Assembly (NCBI RefSeq): GCF_900095305.1
Contig: NZ_FMDO01000049.1
Coordinates: 1-48,876 of the forward strand
Source: Proteiniborus sp. DW1
GTDB taxonomy: Bacteria; Bacillota; Clostridia; Tissierellales; Proteiniboraceae
Length of the DNA: 48,876 nt
Direction: 5' to 3'
Position numbers and translations under genes: made by a program. Below, in pieces: positions 16,337 to 24,267 of this stretch (the first letter of the stretch is position 1; each line of letters begins with the position of its first letter). The notes below the pieces were generated by a model. It was not told the origin of the DNA, did no database searches, and was given only the letters and a program-made list of their open reading frames with translations.

Positions 16337-17056
16337 CTATTTCGTAAACTCATATGCAGCTATCCCCACTGCGATGGAAAGATTTAAAGAGTCTATTTCA
16401 TTGCTATGGGGAATTATTATGCTAGTACCTATATCAGTAAACTCATCTCCTAGCCCACTTCCTTCATTACCAAATACTAATGAAAATGGTCTACTTGTGT
16501 TTACTTCAACTTCAGGTAGGCTCTTCTTTGCATTTAGCATAAATGTATATATATCATTACTGTATGTAGTCTGGTAGTTGTTGAAATCCTCAAAGTATTG
16601 GAATGATATCCTAAACACAGCCCCCATTGATGCCCTTATAGCTTTAGGGTCAAATATATCAACTCCTGGCCTTATAATTGCTAAATTTTTTATTCCAAAA
16701 CCTAGAATAGTTCTTATGATAGTTCCCAAGTTTCCCATATCACTTGGATTTACTAATACAACATGATTGTTCTGTTCTTCTAGCCTTTGCTCATACTTTT
16801 TAAATACTCCTATGGCATAGCTGTTTTCTTTTTTTGATATTCTATTAATGGCCTTATCATTTATCTGAACTTGAATCTTATGCTCATTACATATATCTAT
16901 TATCTTTTTTACCCCTTCATTTTCCTGTCCATCGGAACTTAGTAAAACCATTAGCACCTCTTCTTTTTTGTATTTAAGCAGTTCTAGTGTTGGAAATACT
17001 CCTATTGCATATGAATATTGAAAGTCCTTCTTATAGGATTTTAACTGGATATCCAT
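16337..17056 (-). CDS. TrmH/SpoU-family RNA 2'-O-methyltransferase
   Basis: A 239-residue SPOUT methyltransferase. The three family motifs are present: motif 1 NPSDMGNLGTIIRT (with the catalytic Arg), motif 2 LVFGNEGSGL, motif 3 IPHSNEIDSLNLSIAVGIAA, which form the knotted SAM site at the C-terminus. The N-terminal ~90 residues resemble the substrate-binding L30e-like domain of such enzymes. It should methylate a ribose in rRNA or tRNA in the cytoplasm; the exact nucleotide is unknown. It is monocistronic with AGGAGGTAAGTC before the ATG. Confidence 0.9.
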   Translation of the reverse strand: MDIQLKSYKKDFQYSYAIGVFPTLELLKYKKEEVLMVLLSSDGQENEGVKKIIDICNEHKIQVQINDKAINRISKKENSYAIGVFKKYEQRLEEQNNHVVLVNPSDMGNLGTIIRTILGFGIKNLAIIRPGVDIFDPKAIRASMGAVFRISFQYFEDFNNYQTTYSNDIYTFMLNAKKSLPEVEVNTSRPFSLVFGNEGSGLGDEFTDIGTSIIIPHSNEIDSLNLSIAVGIAAYEFTK

Positions 17057-17172
17057 GACTTACCTCCTGTTTATTAATGCTGTATAAAGACGACTCTAAC
17101 ACTATTATACTATTATTCGTGTAGCAAAGCATAGATATGTATTTTTTCATTCCCTATATTTTTTCTATATGT

Positions 17173-17178
17173 TATAAT
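17173..17178 (+). promoter_or_regulatory. -10 element of the AI-2E-family transporter gene
   Basis: A TATAAT hexamer whose predicted start site (near 17185) leaves only a very short leader containing GGGGGTGA. No good -35 is seen. Confidence 0.4.
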
Positions 17179-17191
17179 TGAGTAAAATAAT

Positions 17192-18307
17192 GTGGGGGTG
17201 AGCGTCATTATAAAGAAAAAAAACTATTTTCATTTGTTGCCTATAATCATTATATCTATACTAATATTTAGGTTTTTTACAGTACCACGCTCATTTGCAT
17301 CAATTACTAAATTGTTGCAACCTTTTATATGGGCTTTTTCAATTGCATATTTATTAAATCCACTACTTATTAAAGTCGAAGAAAAATTTAAGCTCAAGAG
17401 AATATGGAGTATATTAATTGTTTATGCTATTCTAATTATCTGTATAATAATTATAATAACTATTTTTACTCCTAAAATCGGTCTAGGCTTAAGCAATCTA
17501 GTTAAAGAATTTCCTAAATTTGTTGAGATTACAGAAAATTATATTAACACTCATACTCTTAATTTAGGTATTCTAGACAGACTTGGAGTCACAAATTATT
17601 TATATGAAAACCTTACAAATATCATTAGTCAAATAACAGCTTCATTAAACCCAATATTTAATAAAACAATAACTCAGCTTATAGGTTTTACATCTGCTGT
17701 TACCTCTACTCTAACAAATTTTGCTCTAGGCTTGATCATATCTGTATACATGCTAAAGGATAAGGAGTCCTTTAAAAAGCAAGCTAAGGCTCTAATGTAT
17801 GCGATTTTTACGCCTGAAAGGGCAGAAAAAATAATTGATATAGGTAGAGAGTGTAATATACAGTTTTCCAGCTTCTTAATTGGTAAAATGATTGATTCTG
17901 CTATAATTGGAGTATTGTGTTTTATTGGATTATCTTTGTTAAAAACGCCTTATGCGTTAATTTTAAGTACTATAGTAGGTATAACTAATATGATACCTTA
18001 CTTCGGACCTTTTATAGGTATGATACCAGCTACTATTATTACTTTGTTCTATAGCCCAATTAAAGCTTTATGGGTACTTATATTTATATTTCTATTGCAA
18101 CAATTTGATGGATTGTATTTAGGCCCCAAAATACTCGGTATGCATGTAGGCCTGACTCCATTTTGGATAATAACATCTGTAACCATTGGAGGAGGAGTTG
18201 CTGGAGTTATGGGAATGCTTTTAGCTGTCCCTATTGCAGCAGTTATCAAAACAATGATTCAAAAATATGTAAATACAAAATTAGATGAAAAAAATATAAC
18301 TCTATGA
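17192..18307 (+). CDS. AI-2E/PerM family transporter (YtvI-like)
   Basis: A 371-residue membrane protein of the AI-2E transporter superfamily: two N-terminal helices, an amphipathic middle (residues about 110-165), a helix at TLTNFALGLIISVYMLKD, and the C-terminal family block IIGVLCFIGLSLLKTPYALILSTIVGITNMIPYFGPFIGMIPATI followed by LLQQFDGLYLGPKILG. Members move small molecules or ions; YtvI in Bacillus is sporulation-linked, others are Na+/H+ or signal transporters, so the substrate is open. The start is uncertain: GTG at 17192 or 17198 lies within or before the binding site GGGGGTGA, whereas an in-frame ATT at 17207 would be ideally spaced from it. Confidence 0.88.
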   Translation: MGVSVIIKKKNYFHLLPIIIISILIFRFFTVPRSFASITKLLQPFIWAFSIAYLLNPLLIKVEEKFKLKRIWSILIVYAILIICIIIIITIFTPKIGLGLSNLVKEFPKFVEITENYINTHTLNLGILDRLGVTNYLYENLTNIISQITASLNPIFNKTITQLIGFTSAVTSTLTNFALGLIISVYMLKDKESFKKQAKALMYAIFTPERAEKIIDIGRECNIQFSSFLIGKMIDSAIIGVLCFIGLSLLKTPYALILSTIVGITNMIPYFGPFIGMIPATIITLFYSPIKALWVLIFIFLLQQFDGLYLGPKILGMHVGLTPFWIITSVTIGGGVAGVMGMLLAVPIAAVIKTMIQKYVNTKLDEKNITL

Positions 18308-18479
18308 TAGAATTATCCTTCAGAAAAGCTTTTATCTAAACATTACAAAAAATAAGCACTCTTCTTGAGCCACTGTAGAAAAGACTTTTAGAAAATTAGA
18401 GATTTCAATAATCTGCTTTAAACATGGTTAATCCTTTATATTAAAAATATATAATATAACTTTCATATACATCATAAAA

Positions 18480-18508
18480 GCTGCTAATTGACTAATTTAG
18501 CAGCTTTT
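18480..18508. terminator. Bidirectional terminator between convergent genes
   Basis: GCTGCTAA...TTAGCAGC (8 bp) is followed by TTTTAT on the plus strand and by TTTTATG on the minus strand. On the minus strand it includes the stop codon of the PAP2 gene. The interval 18308-18479 shows no gene. Confidence 0.75.
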
Positions 18509-19141
18509 ATATGCCCTTTTATGCACACACTCAACACCTAATATGCAAATATATAACCAGATAAAGCCTGCACAAAAGCCCCCTATTATATCCGTAGGCC
18601 AATGTACCCCTAGATATATTCTACTAAAGCCCATAAGGCCTATAAAAATAATAGTAATTAGCCAAATAAGTATCTTTCTAGCATCTAACTTCTTGTTCCT
18701 TAAATAAAGATATGCAGCCATTCCATAAAAGCTAAGAGTATTCATTGAGTGTCCACTAGGAAAACTAAACCCACCTTGTTCTACTAAAAAATATTCATAT
18801 GGTCTAATTCTTGCAAAAGATATTTTTAGCAAATGATTTATCATAACACTACCTAATATAGCTATTGCTAATACACAAAGCTCTTTACAATGTTTCTTTC
18901 TTATTAAATACCATATTAAAAATGGAGCAATTATGAAATAAAACTTAGCTGAGCCTATAAAACTTATTACTATCATAAATTTCATTATGCCGTGGTTTAT
19001 ATTTTCATGAATAGAAGAAATAATCTTTTGATCAAAATATACTCCGCCATCTGCTGTGGATATCTCAATAGCTAAAAATATAAATATTAACAATGATATT
19101 AGAGCTATTATAGCACCTATTACAATAGGTTTATTTCTCAT
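18497..19141 (-). CDS. PAP2-family phosphatase (membrane)
   Basis: A 214-residue integral membrane phosphatase with the three PAP2 motifs: KISFARIRP (K-x6-RP, motif 1), PSGHSMNTLSF (motif 2, catalytic His), and SRIYLGVHWPTDIIGG (motif 3, nucleophilic His). The N-terminal helix and five further hydrophobic segments surround them, with the active site facing outward. Such enzymes dephosphorylate undecaprenyl pyrophosphate or phosphatidate/phosphatidylglycerophosphate; which one cannot be told. AAGGTGG lies upstream of the ATG. It stands alone, next to the DnaA-box region. Confidence 0.9.
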   Translation of the reverse strand: MRNKPIVIGAIIALISLLIFIFLAIEISTADGGVYFDQKIISSIHENINHGIMKFMIVISFIGSAKFYFIIAPFLIWYLIRKKHCKELCVLAIAILGSVMINHLLKISFARIRPYEYFLVEQGGFSFPSGHSMNTLSFYGMAAYLYLRNKKLDARKILIWLITIIFIGLMGFSRIYLGVHWPTDIIGGFCAGFIWLYICILGVECVHKRAYKSC

Positions 19142-19334
19142 CTTTTAAGCTACCACCTTTTAGTTTAATTTACTATTGAACTTCATGTTTTTACTGCTTA
19201 TTCCATATTCATATTCTAATATATAGTTTTATATTTTCATAGTCTTATTTCCAAAATACTATCTTAAATCTAAACATTTAAAATAACTAGTATCTTTGTC
19301 CTAAATGTTTCAGTTGATATAGATTATCAATTTT

Positions 19335-19484
19335 CTATCCACCTTATCCACATTATCCACAATTAATAGTGGATAACTTATGTAAACAAATACATTTGCT
19401 AAATTATAAGATATGTAGAGTTATACTTTACATAATTGAAGTTTTTCCACAATTATTAAAGTTATCCACAGACTATTATTCACA
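19335..19484. promoter_or_regulatory. Cluster of DnaA boxes in a 411-bp intergenic region
   Basis: Four exact matches to TTATNCACA: TTATCCACA at 19344-19352, 19353-19361 and 19462-19470, and TTATTCACA at 19476-19484. Near matches are CTATCCACC (19335-19343), TTTTCCACA (19443-19451) and an inverted TTATCCACT (19368-19376). The first three lie head to tail with a 9-bp period. The flanks (19142-19334, 19485-19552) are very AT-rich and hold no gene. No dnaA or dnaN is nearby, so this is either a DnaA-titrating or regulatory site, or part of an origin. Confidence 0.8.
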
Positions 19485-19552
19485 TATTTCTAATGTAGTA
19501 AACTATGATACTCATTATCGATTGATACAATTATTAAAAATTTTATTTATAT

Positions 19553-20266
19553 TCATTTATCAATTTCGTTGAAATACCTCATCACTCCAATGTAGATTCC
19601 CCAAGCTATTTTTTGCTGATACTTAGGATCATTTAGCCTTCTTTCCTCTTCTAAATTTGACAAAAATCCACATTCAATTAAGACTGCTGGAGCTTCTGAC
19701 TCCTTTATTACATAAATATCATCTCTTGGCTGGGGCAATCTTTTATTATTTTTGTCTAACACATTTTTAAACTCCTCTTGAATTATTAATGCTAAGTTCT
19801 TGCTTTTTTCACATCCTGCTTTATAGAAGGTTTGTGCACCATAGTATTGAGACTGAGTGAAGCTATTTAGATGAATTGATAATAGTACATCTGGTTGACC
19901 CTTATTTACTTCTATTCTTCTATTTCTAAGGTCTTCATTCTTTTTCTCTCTAATAGTTTTTGACTTTTCAGTATATAAACCTTCCCCGTCATTTCTAGTA
20001 AGTATGACTACTCCACCGTTTTCTTCTATTAATTTTCTAAGCTTTAAGGCTATTTGAAGGTTTACTTCATCTTCTCTTACTCCTTGTTTACCAACAGCTC
20101 CTGGATCAATTCCTCCATGTCCTGCATCAATGGCTATTACTTTGTCAGTAATAGGCAAATACATGGTAGGAACTGTTTCATTTCTTTCTACAAATACAAA
20201 AACTAATCCTAATACAAGTAAAGGTAATACTAGCAATACTTCTTTTCTAATAACTATAAGCTTCAT
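19553..20266 (-). CDS. cwlD: N-acetylmuramoyl-L-alanine amidase CwlD
   Basis: A 237-residue Amidase_3 protein with one N-terminal membrane anchor (VLLVLPLLVLGLVFVFV). Zinc ligands and catalytic residues are visible: AIDAGHGGIDPGAVG (His), REDEVNL (Glu), SIHLNSF (His) and VLIECGFLSN (catalytic Glu). The size, single anchor and lack of cell-wall binding repeats fit CwlD, which removes the peptide from muramic acid so that PdaA can form muramic lactam in the spore cortex. This is a main reason to regard the organism as a spore former. The Shine-Dalgarno AGGGAG lies in the 3' arm of a long hairpin directly upstream. Confidence 0.9.
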   Translation of the reverse strand: MKLIVIRKEVLLVLPLLVLGLVFVFVERNETVPTMYLPITDKVIAIDAGHGGIDPGAVGKQGVREDEVNLQIALKLRKLIEENGGVVILTRNDGEGLYTEKSKTIREKKNEDLRNRRIEVNKGQPDVLLSIHLNSFTQSQYYGAQTFYKAGCEKSKNLALIIQEEFKNVLDKNNKRLPQPRDDIYVIKESEAPAVLIECGFLSNLEEERRLNDPKYQQKIAWGIYIGVMRYFNEIDK

Positions 20267-20278
20267 TTAACTAACACT

Positions 20279-20325
20279 CCCTAATATGAAAAATAGTCAT
20301 ACTTAATACTATTTTTATATTAGGG
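20279..20325 (-). promoter_or_regulatory. Long hairpin covering the cwlD ribosome binding site
   Basis: On the minus strand CCCTAATAT-AAAAATAGT pairs with ACTATTTTT-C-ATATTAGGG: 18 bp with one bulged C and a 10-base loop. The final GGG belongs to the Shine-Dalgarno sequence AGGGAG of cwlD, 10 bases before its ATG. It could hide the site from ribosomes, or block read-through from the upstream gene; it lacks an external T-tract. Confidence 0.7.
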
Positions 20326-20353
20326 GTGATATTACTAATATGTTAAGAGAATA

Positions 20354-20572
20354 TTACCAATCATTCCATTCATCAAAGCCTTTTCTTACCCCTGTATAGA
20401 AAAATTCTGTATGCCTGCACCTAGGACATACATATACATCAAAAATCAGATGCTCTTCAATATCAAATAATGCTCCAAATATTCCTCTATTATTATCCTG
20501 TGAATCAAAACGATATTCTTTAAGATACTTCATCTGCCCTTTGCATCTTAAGCACTCAAACTGTTTTGCCAT
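20354..20572 (-). CDS. Small zinc-ribbon protein
   Basis: A 72-residue protein with two CxxC knuckles, ECLRCKGQ near the N-terminus and VCPRCRHTEFF near residue 50, making a four-cysteine zinc ribbon. The region between (KEYRFDSQDNNRGIFGALFDIEEHLIFDVY) is a conserved type seen in small Firmicute zinc-ribbon proteins of unknown function. It ends with WNDW. No membrane segment. AGGAGG lies upstream of the ATG. It precedes cwlD by 88 bp on the same strand and may share its transcript. Confidence 0.75.
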   Translation of the reverse strand: MAKQFECLRCKGQMKYLKEYRFDSQDNNRGIFGALFDIEEHLIFDVYVCPRCRHTEFFYTGVRKGFDEWNDW

Positions 20573-20730
20573 TTAAAAACCTCCTTCAATACATTAACCT
20601 ATATAAAATGAATTTGTAGCCTATATAATGTATCATATAATATTAACGTCATTACTTCCATAGTCTTACAGTGTTATCTCTGCAATACTAAATCTCTGCA
20701 GAGCGTTTCCTAGATATGTCATAATACAAC

Positions 20731-20780
20731 AAAAAACCTCGTGTAGGCTATAAGGATTTCTCCTTTATTAGCCCACGAGG
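20731..20780 (-). terminator. Terminator of glmS
   Basis: On the minus strand CCTCGTG-GGCTA...AGGA-gaaa-TCCT...TAGCC-CACGAGG forms an extended stem, followed by TTTTTTG. It lies about 55 bp past the glmS stop codon. Confidence 0.85.
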
Positions 20781-20833
20781 CTTAACCAAACTTTATTATA
20801 TTTAGACAAATTATTTCCCAGGCAATGTCGTAC

Positions 20834-22660
20834 TTACTCAACTGTTACACTTTTTGCAAGATTTTTTGGCTTATCTATATCGCATCCTCTTTTATATGCT
20901 ACATAATATGACAATAGCTGCAATGGGACTATACTTGGGACTGGTGTGATTTCATCTATTACATCTGGAATATAGATAACTTTATCAGCAGATTTTTGTA
21001 TTTCACTATTCCCTTCTTTCGCTATTGCTATGACATATGCTCCTCTTGCTTTTACTTCTTTTATATTACTTAAGGTCTTATCATATAACCTATCTTGTGT
21101 AACTAGTGCTATGACTGGAGTCCCTTCTTCTATTAATGCTAGTGTACCATGCTTTAATTCTCCTGCTGCGATTGCTTCTGAATGTATATAGGATATTTCC
21201 TTTAGCTTAAGTGAACCTTCCCTAGCTACATCATAATCAATACCTCTACCAATATAAAACATGCTTTGTGATCTATATATTTCTTCAGCTATGCTATTTA
21301 TATTCTCTACATTAGACAATATCTCTTCAACTTTACTAGGGAGGTGTGTTAAATTCTCTATAATACACTCTTTATCTTCATGGGCTATACTTTCATTTTT
21401 TGTAGCCATATCTAAGGCTAATAAGGTCAATGCTAATATCTGTGTAGTGTAAGCTTTTGTAGATGCTACAGCTATCTCAGGTCCTGCCCATGTATATAGT
21501 ACATCGTCTGATTCTCTAGCAATAGAGCTACCTACTACATTAGTTATAGCTAAAGCCCTAGCTCCTTTTTCTTTAGATAGTCTTAATGCAGCTAATGTAT
21601 CTGCTGTCTCTCCAGATTGGCTTACTACTATGACTAGTGTGTTTTGGTCTATAAATGGGTATCCATATCTAAATTCTGATGCTATATCTACTATTGTTGG
21701 AATCCTTACATATCTTTCTAAAATGTCTTTTCCAATAAGTCCAGCATGATATGCAGTTCCACAAGCTACTATATAAATTCTTCTGAGGTTTTTCATATAC
21801 TCCTTTGATATGTTTATAGAATCCATCTTAATATCTACACCGTTACTTAGTCTAGGTAATAATGTGTCCCTAATAGCCTTTGGCTGTTCATAAATTTCTT
21901 TTAGCATAAAATGTTCATATCCGCCTTTTTCTGCTGCTTCTACATCCCATGTTACATTGAATACTTCTTTAGTTATTGGAGTACCATCTGTTTTCATTAA
22001 GCTTATACTATCTTTCTTTACTATGGCCATTTCATGGTTTTCAAGTATATATACTTTTCTTGTATATTTCAAAACAGCTGGTATATCTGAAGCTATAAAA
22101 TTCTCTCCCTCTCCTATACCTACTATTAGTGGACTATCTTTTTTTACAGCTATAAGCATATCTGGATTATCTGCATGGATTATTCCTAGTCCATATGCTC
22201 CCTCAATCTTATTTATTGCTTTTTTTACTGCTTCTAAAATATCTCCATTATAATAATATTCTAATAAGTGTGCAATTACCTCTGTATCGGTATCAGATAA
22301 AAATTTGTATCCAAAACTCTTAAGCTCTTCTTTTATCTCCATATAGTTTTCGATTATTCCATTATGAACTACTACTATTTTACCATCACTGCTTTTATGT
22401 GGATGAGAGTTTACATCAGAGGGCTCTCCATGGGTTGCCCATCTAGTATGCCCTATTCCCATGTTACCTTCTATTGGATTTTCTTCTACATCTAATTTTA
22501 ATATAGACAGCTTCCCTTTGAACTTTCTAACTTGAATCTTCCCTTCGTCTAATATTGCAACTCCTGCAGAATCATATCCTCTATATTCTAGTTTTTCTAA
22601 TCCCTCAATTAATATTGGTGAAGCTTTTTTAGCTCCTATATATCCCATTATTCCACACAT
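20834..22660 (-). CDS. glmS: Glutamine-fructose-6-phosphate aminotransferase (isomerizing)
   Basis: GlmS makes glucosamine-6-phosphate from fructose-6-phosphate and glutamine, the first step to UDP-GlcNAc for peptidoglycan. I start it at the ATG of MCGIMGYIGAKKA (22660): the Cys after Met is the glutaminase nucleophile, and AAGGAAG lies upstream; the GTG nine bases earlier is part of the binding region. The glutaminase domain shows GHTRWATHG, HNGIIENY and DTDTEVIAHLL; two SIS domains follow (ACGTAYHAG, VSQSGETADT; then YIGRGIDYDVAREGSLKLKEISY); the end KPKNLAKSVTVE is the family's mobile C-tail. About 608 residues, normal. It is regulated by the ribozyme in its leader. Confidence 0.97.
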   Translation of the reverse strand: MCGIMGYIGAKKASPILIEGLEKLEYRGYDSAGVAILDEGKIQVRKFKGKLSILKLDVEENPIEGNMGIGHTRWATHGEPSDVNSHPHKSSDGKIVVVHNGIIENYMEIKEELKSFGYKFLSDTDTEVIAHLLEYYYNGDILEAVKKAINKIEGAYGLGIIHADNPDMLIAVKKDSPLIVGIGEGENFIASDIPAVLKYTRKVYILENHEMAIVKKDSISLMKTDGTPITKEVFNVTWDVEAAEKGGYEHFMLKEIYEQPKAIRDTLLPRLSNGVDIKMDSINISKEYMKNLRRIYIVACGTAYHAGLIGKDILERYVRIPTIVDIASEFRYGYPFIDQNTLVIVVSQSGETADTLAALRLSKEKGARALAITNVVGSSIARESDDVLYTWAGPEIAVASTKAYTTQILALTLLALDMATKNESIAHEDKECIIENLTHLPSKVEEILSNVENINSIAEEIYRSQSMFYIGRGIDYDVAREGSLKLKEISYIHSEAIAAGELKHGTLALIEEGTPVIALVTQDRLYDKTLSNIKEVKARGAYVIAIAKEGNSEIQKSADKVIYIPDVIDEITPVPSIVPLQLLSYYVAYKRGCDIDKPKNLAKSVTVE

Positions 22661-22758
22661 CTTTATCACTTCCTTATATTTATATGGATGTCTTTCTATT
22701 AAAATGCTAATTCTGACATTATATTATTCATATAAATATGTTTTAAAGCACGACAAAC

Positions 22759-22780
22759 AAGCTCATTTTTTAATGAGCTT
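22759..22780 (-). other. Hairpin between ribozyme and glmS
   Basis: AAGCTCATT paired with AATGAGCTT (9 bp, loop 4) just 3' of the ribozyme core on the minus strand. It is followed by GTTTGT, a poor T-tract, so it may be a structural end of the ribozyme region or a weak attenuator. Confidence 0.5.
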
Positions 22781-22784
22781 AAAC

Positions 22785-22921
22785 CTACCTAGTTGTCTTT
22801 GTCTCCATAATCACTTATGGGTTTTGTACAACTGTTTACGGTGGTAGTAACACCGCATGGCACCCGCCGAATTTTCGATAAACCATGTCCTCGTCAACTC
22901 AAGTTATTGAGTTCTGGCGCT
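22785..22921 (-). ncRNA. glmS ribozyme (glucosamine-6-phosphate responsive)
   Basis: The minus strand carries the ribozyme core: AGCGCCAGAACT at the cleavage site, GTTGACGAGGACATGGTTTA, TCGAAAATTCGGCGGGTGCC, the CCGTAAACAG equivalent of the P3 region and ACAAAACCCATAAG with its P4 partner TTATGGAGACA. Self-cleavage is expected between A 22921 and G 22920. Glucosamine-6-phosphate acts as a cofactor, and cleavage exposes the downstream mRNA to decay, lowering GlmS. The segment lies about 125 bp upstream of the start codon. Confidence 0.95.
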
Positions 22922-23004
22922 TAGTATTTAATTGTAACATAGTATTTCTATATGCCTCACCTCCCAAATAAATTAATAACTAACAATTAATAGAAAGCAA
23001 TAGT

Positions 23005-23033
23005 ATTATATGTTATTCTCGCCATTTTGGCAA
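23005..23033 (-). promoter_or_regulatory. Promoter of the glmS transcript
   Basis: TTGCCA (23028-23033), 17 bp, TATAAT (23005-23010) on the minus strand. About 75 nt would precede the ribozyme cleavage site. Confidence 0.65.
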
Positions 23034-23071
23034 CAGTTTTTAGAAATAAAATTAAGTTAGATTCTTCCTGT

Positions 23072-23105
23072 AAATACAAAATGCCAGAGGTATTTTTCTC
23101 TGACA
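23072..23105 (-). terminator. Terminator-like hairpin upstream of the glmS promoter
   Basis: On the minus strand TGTCAGAG...CTCTGGCA (8 bp, one G-U) is followed by TTTTGTATTT. It would stop transcripts coming from the LemA operon. Confidence 0.7.
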
Positions 23106-23621
23106 TATTGTAGTTTTTCTATTCCTTTGATAACTAATGTATTGAATCTCATATTCCGTAACACACTATATACCGTAGTATTTTCAATATCCTTAACTCT
23201 ATAATATTGATATTTCAAAGACTTATTTAATCAACCATGTGAAAATCCTGTGCAAAGGACTTATGACTCCACGACTTTTGATATAGTTATTATGTAACTT
23301 TTATTCAACCTTTTGCTCTATGTAAGTAATGTACTTCTATTTCTTCTAGTATATCGATTAGTCAAAGTCGTTAATATGATTTAAATTGGAGCATTACCTT
23401 CTTCCACTATTACTGCAACCGATATCATGGTAAATATCATTCACAAAACTTTATTAGTTTTTTGCTTATGGTCTTGTTCCTCTTCGACAAAATTTACTTG
23501 GCGTTCCAAAAGTATCTAAATTTCTAAATTTCTTTTCTAACGGAACTAATCTGATTTTATTCAATCTCCAAGAAGTTATTTTTTCTTTGCGTCTAACTCA
23601 TGGCTCTGCTCATAAAGCACA
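23106..23621. other. Gene-free stretch between the LemA operon and glmS
   Basis: About 515 bp with many stops in all six frames. I looked for a remnant of the TPM-domain gene that often follows lemA and saw none. No RNA gene or repeat recognised. Confidence 0.55.
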
Positions 23622-24161
23622 TTATTTCATGTCTATTATATCTTCCTCCAAATAGTCTCTCTGTCTGAAACCTAACATTCCAGCAATCATGGATACCGGA
23701 AACTTTCGGATTTCACGGTTTAGCTTAGTCACACTGTCATTGTAAATAAGGCGGCTAGTGCGCACCATGTTTTCAAAGGTTTGCACTGCATCCATGGCTT
23801 CGATGTAGGTTTGGTTTGTCTTTAATTCGGGGTACTGCTCCGTTATCATGGAAATCCTATCCAAGGCTTCGGAAATAATCCCCTCCTGGCGCAGCACATC
23901 ATCAGGTGTTGATTTTGCTGTAATCACGTTCCTTCTAGATTTGATGATTTCAATCAATGTTTCGCTTTCACGCTTGGCATAACCCTTTGTCAAATCCAAA
24001 AGAGCCATCAAGACATCAAAACGACTTGACAGCTGCACACCAATTTGAGTCATAGCATTGCTGATATTCTCATCAATCACCACCAGCTTTCGCTGTATAG
24101 AGATCAACCATAGAACAATGATAGCTACAGTTGCAATGATCGCGATGAAATTTGATATCAT
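23622..24161 (-). CDS. LemA family protein
   Basis: About 179 residues. One N-terminal membrane helix (FIAIIATVAIIVLWLISI), then a helical LemA domain with its usual blocks: MTQIGVQLSSRFDVLMALLD (the QIDVQLKRRYDLIPNL equivalent), YPELKTNQTYIEAMDAVQTFENMVRTSRLIYNDSVTKLNREIRKFP and the end IAGMLGFRQRDYLEED. The ATG at 24161 has AGGAGG seven bases upstream. LemA proteins are membrane-anchored with unknown biochemical role, sometimes tied to envelope stress sensing. It is downstream of a lipoprotein gene on the same strand, and the pair is divergent from a histidine kinase, so a joint envelope-sensing role is possible. Base composition here is less AT-rich than the surroundings. Confidence 0.88.
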   Translation of the reverse strand: MISNFIAIIATVAIIVLWLISIQRKLVVIDENISNAMTQIGVQLSSRFDVLMALLDLTKGYAKRESETLIEIIKSRRNVITAKSTPDDVLRQEGIISEALDRISMITEQYPELKTNQTYIEAMDAVQTFENMVRTSRLIYNDSVTKLNREIRKFPVSMIAGMLGFRQRDYLEEDIIDMK

Positions 24162-24267
24162 TATCACTTCCTCCTATTTTTTAGAAAGGCAGATGTTAAA
24201 TACCTGCATCCGCCTTTGTTATGGTATTACTTTTTATGTTTAATCCACTTGAATAAAACAGTAATTG

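Noticed and set aside
19335-19484. Calling the DnaA-box cluster the chromosomal origin oriC
   Set aside because: No dnaA, dnaN, rpmH or gyrB nearby and no unwinding region that can be proven; only a DnaA-box cluster is supported.
23106-23621. A decayed TPM-domain (YgcG-like) gene after lemA
   Set aside because: Reading both strands gave only very short frames with no family motif.
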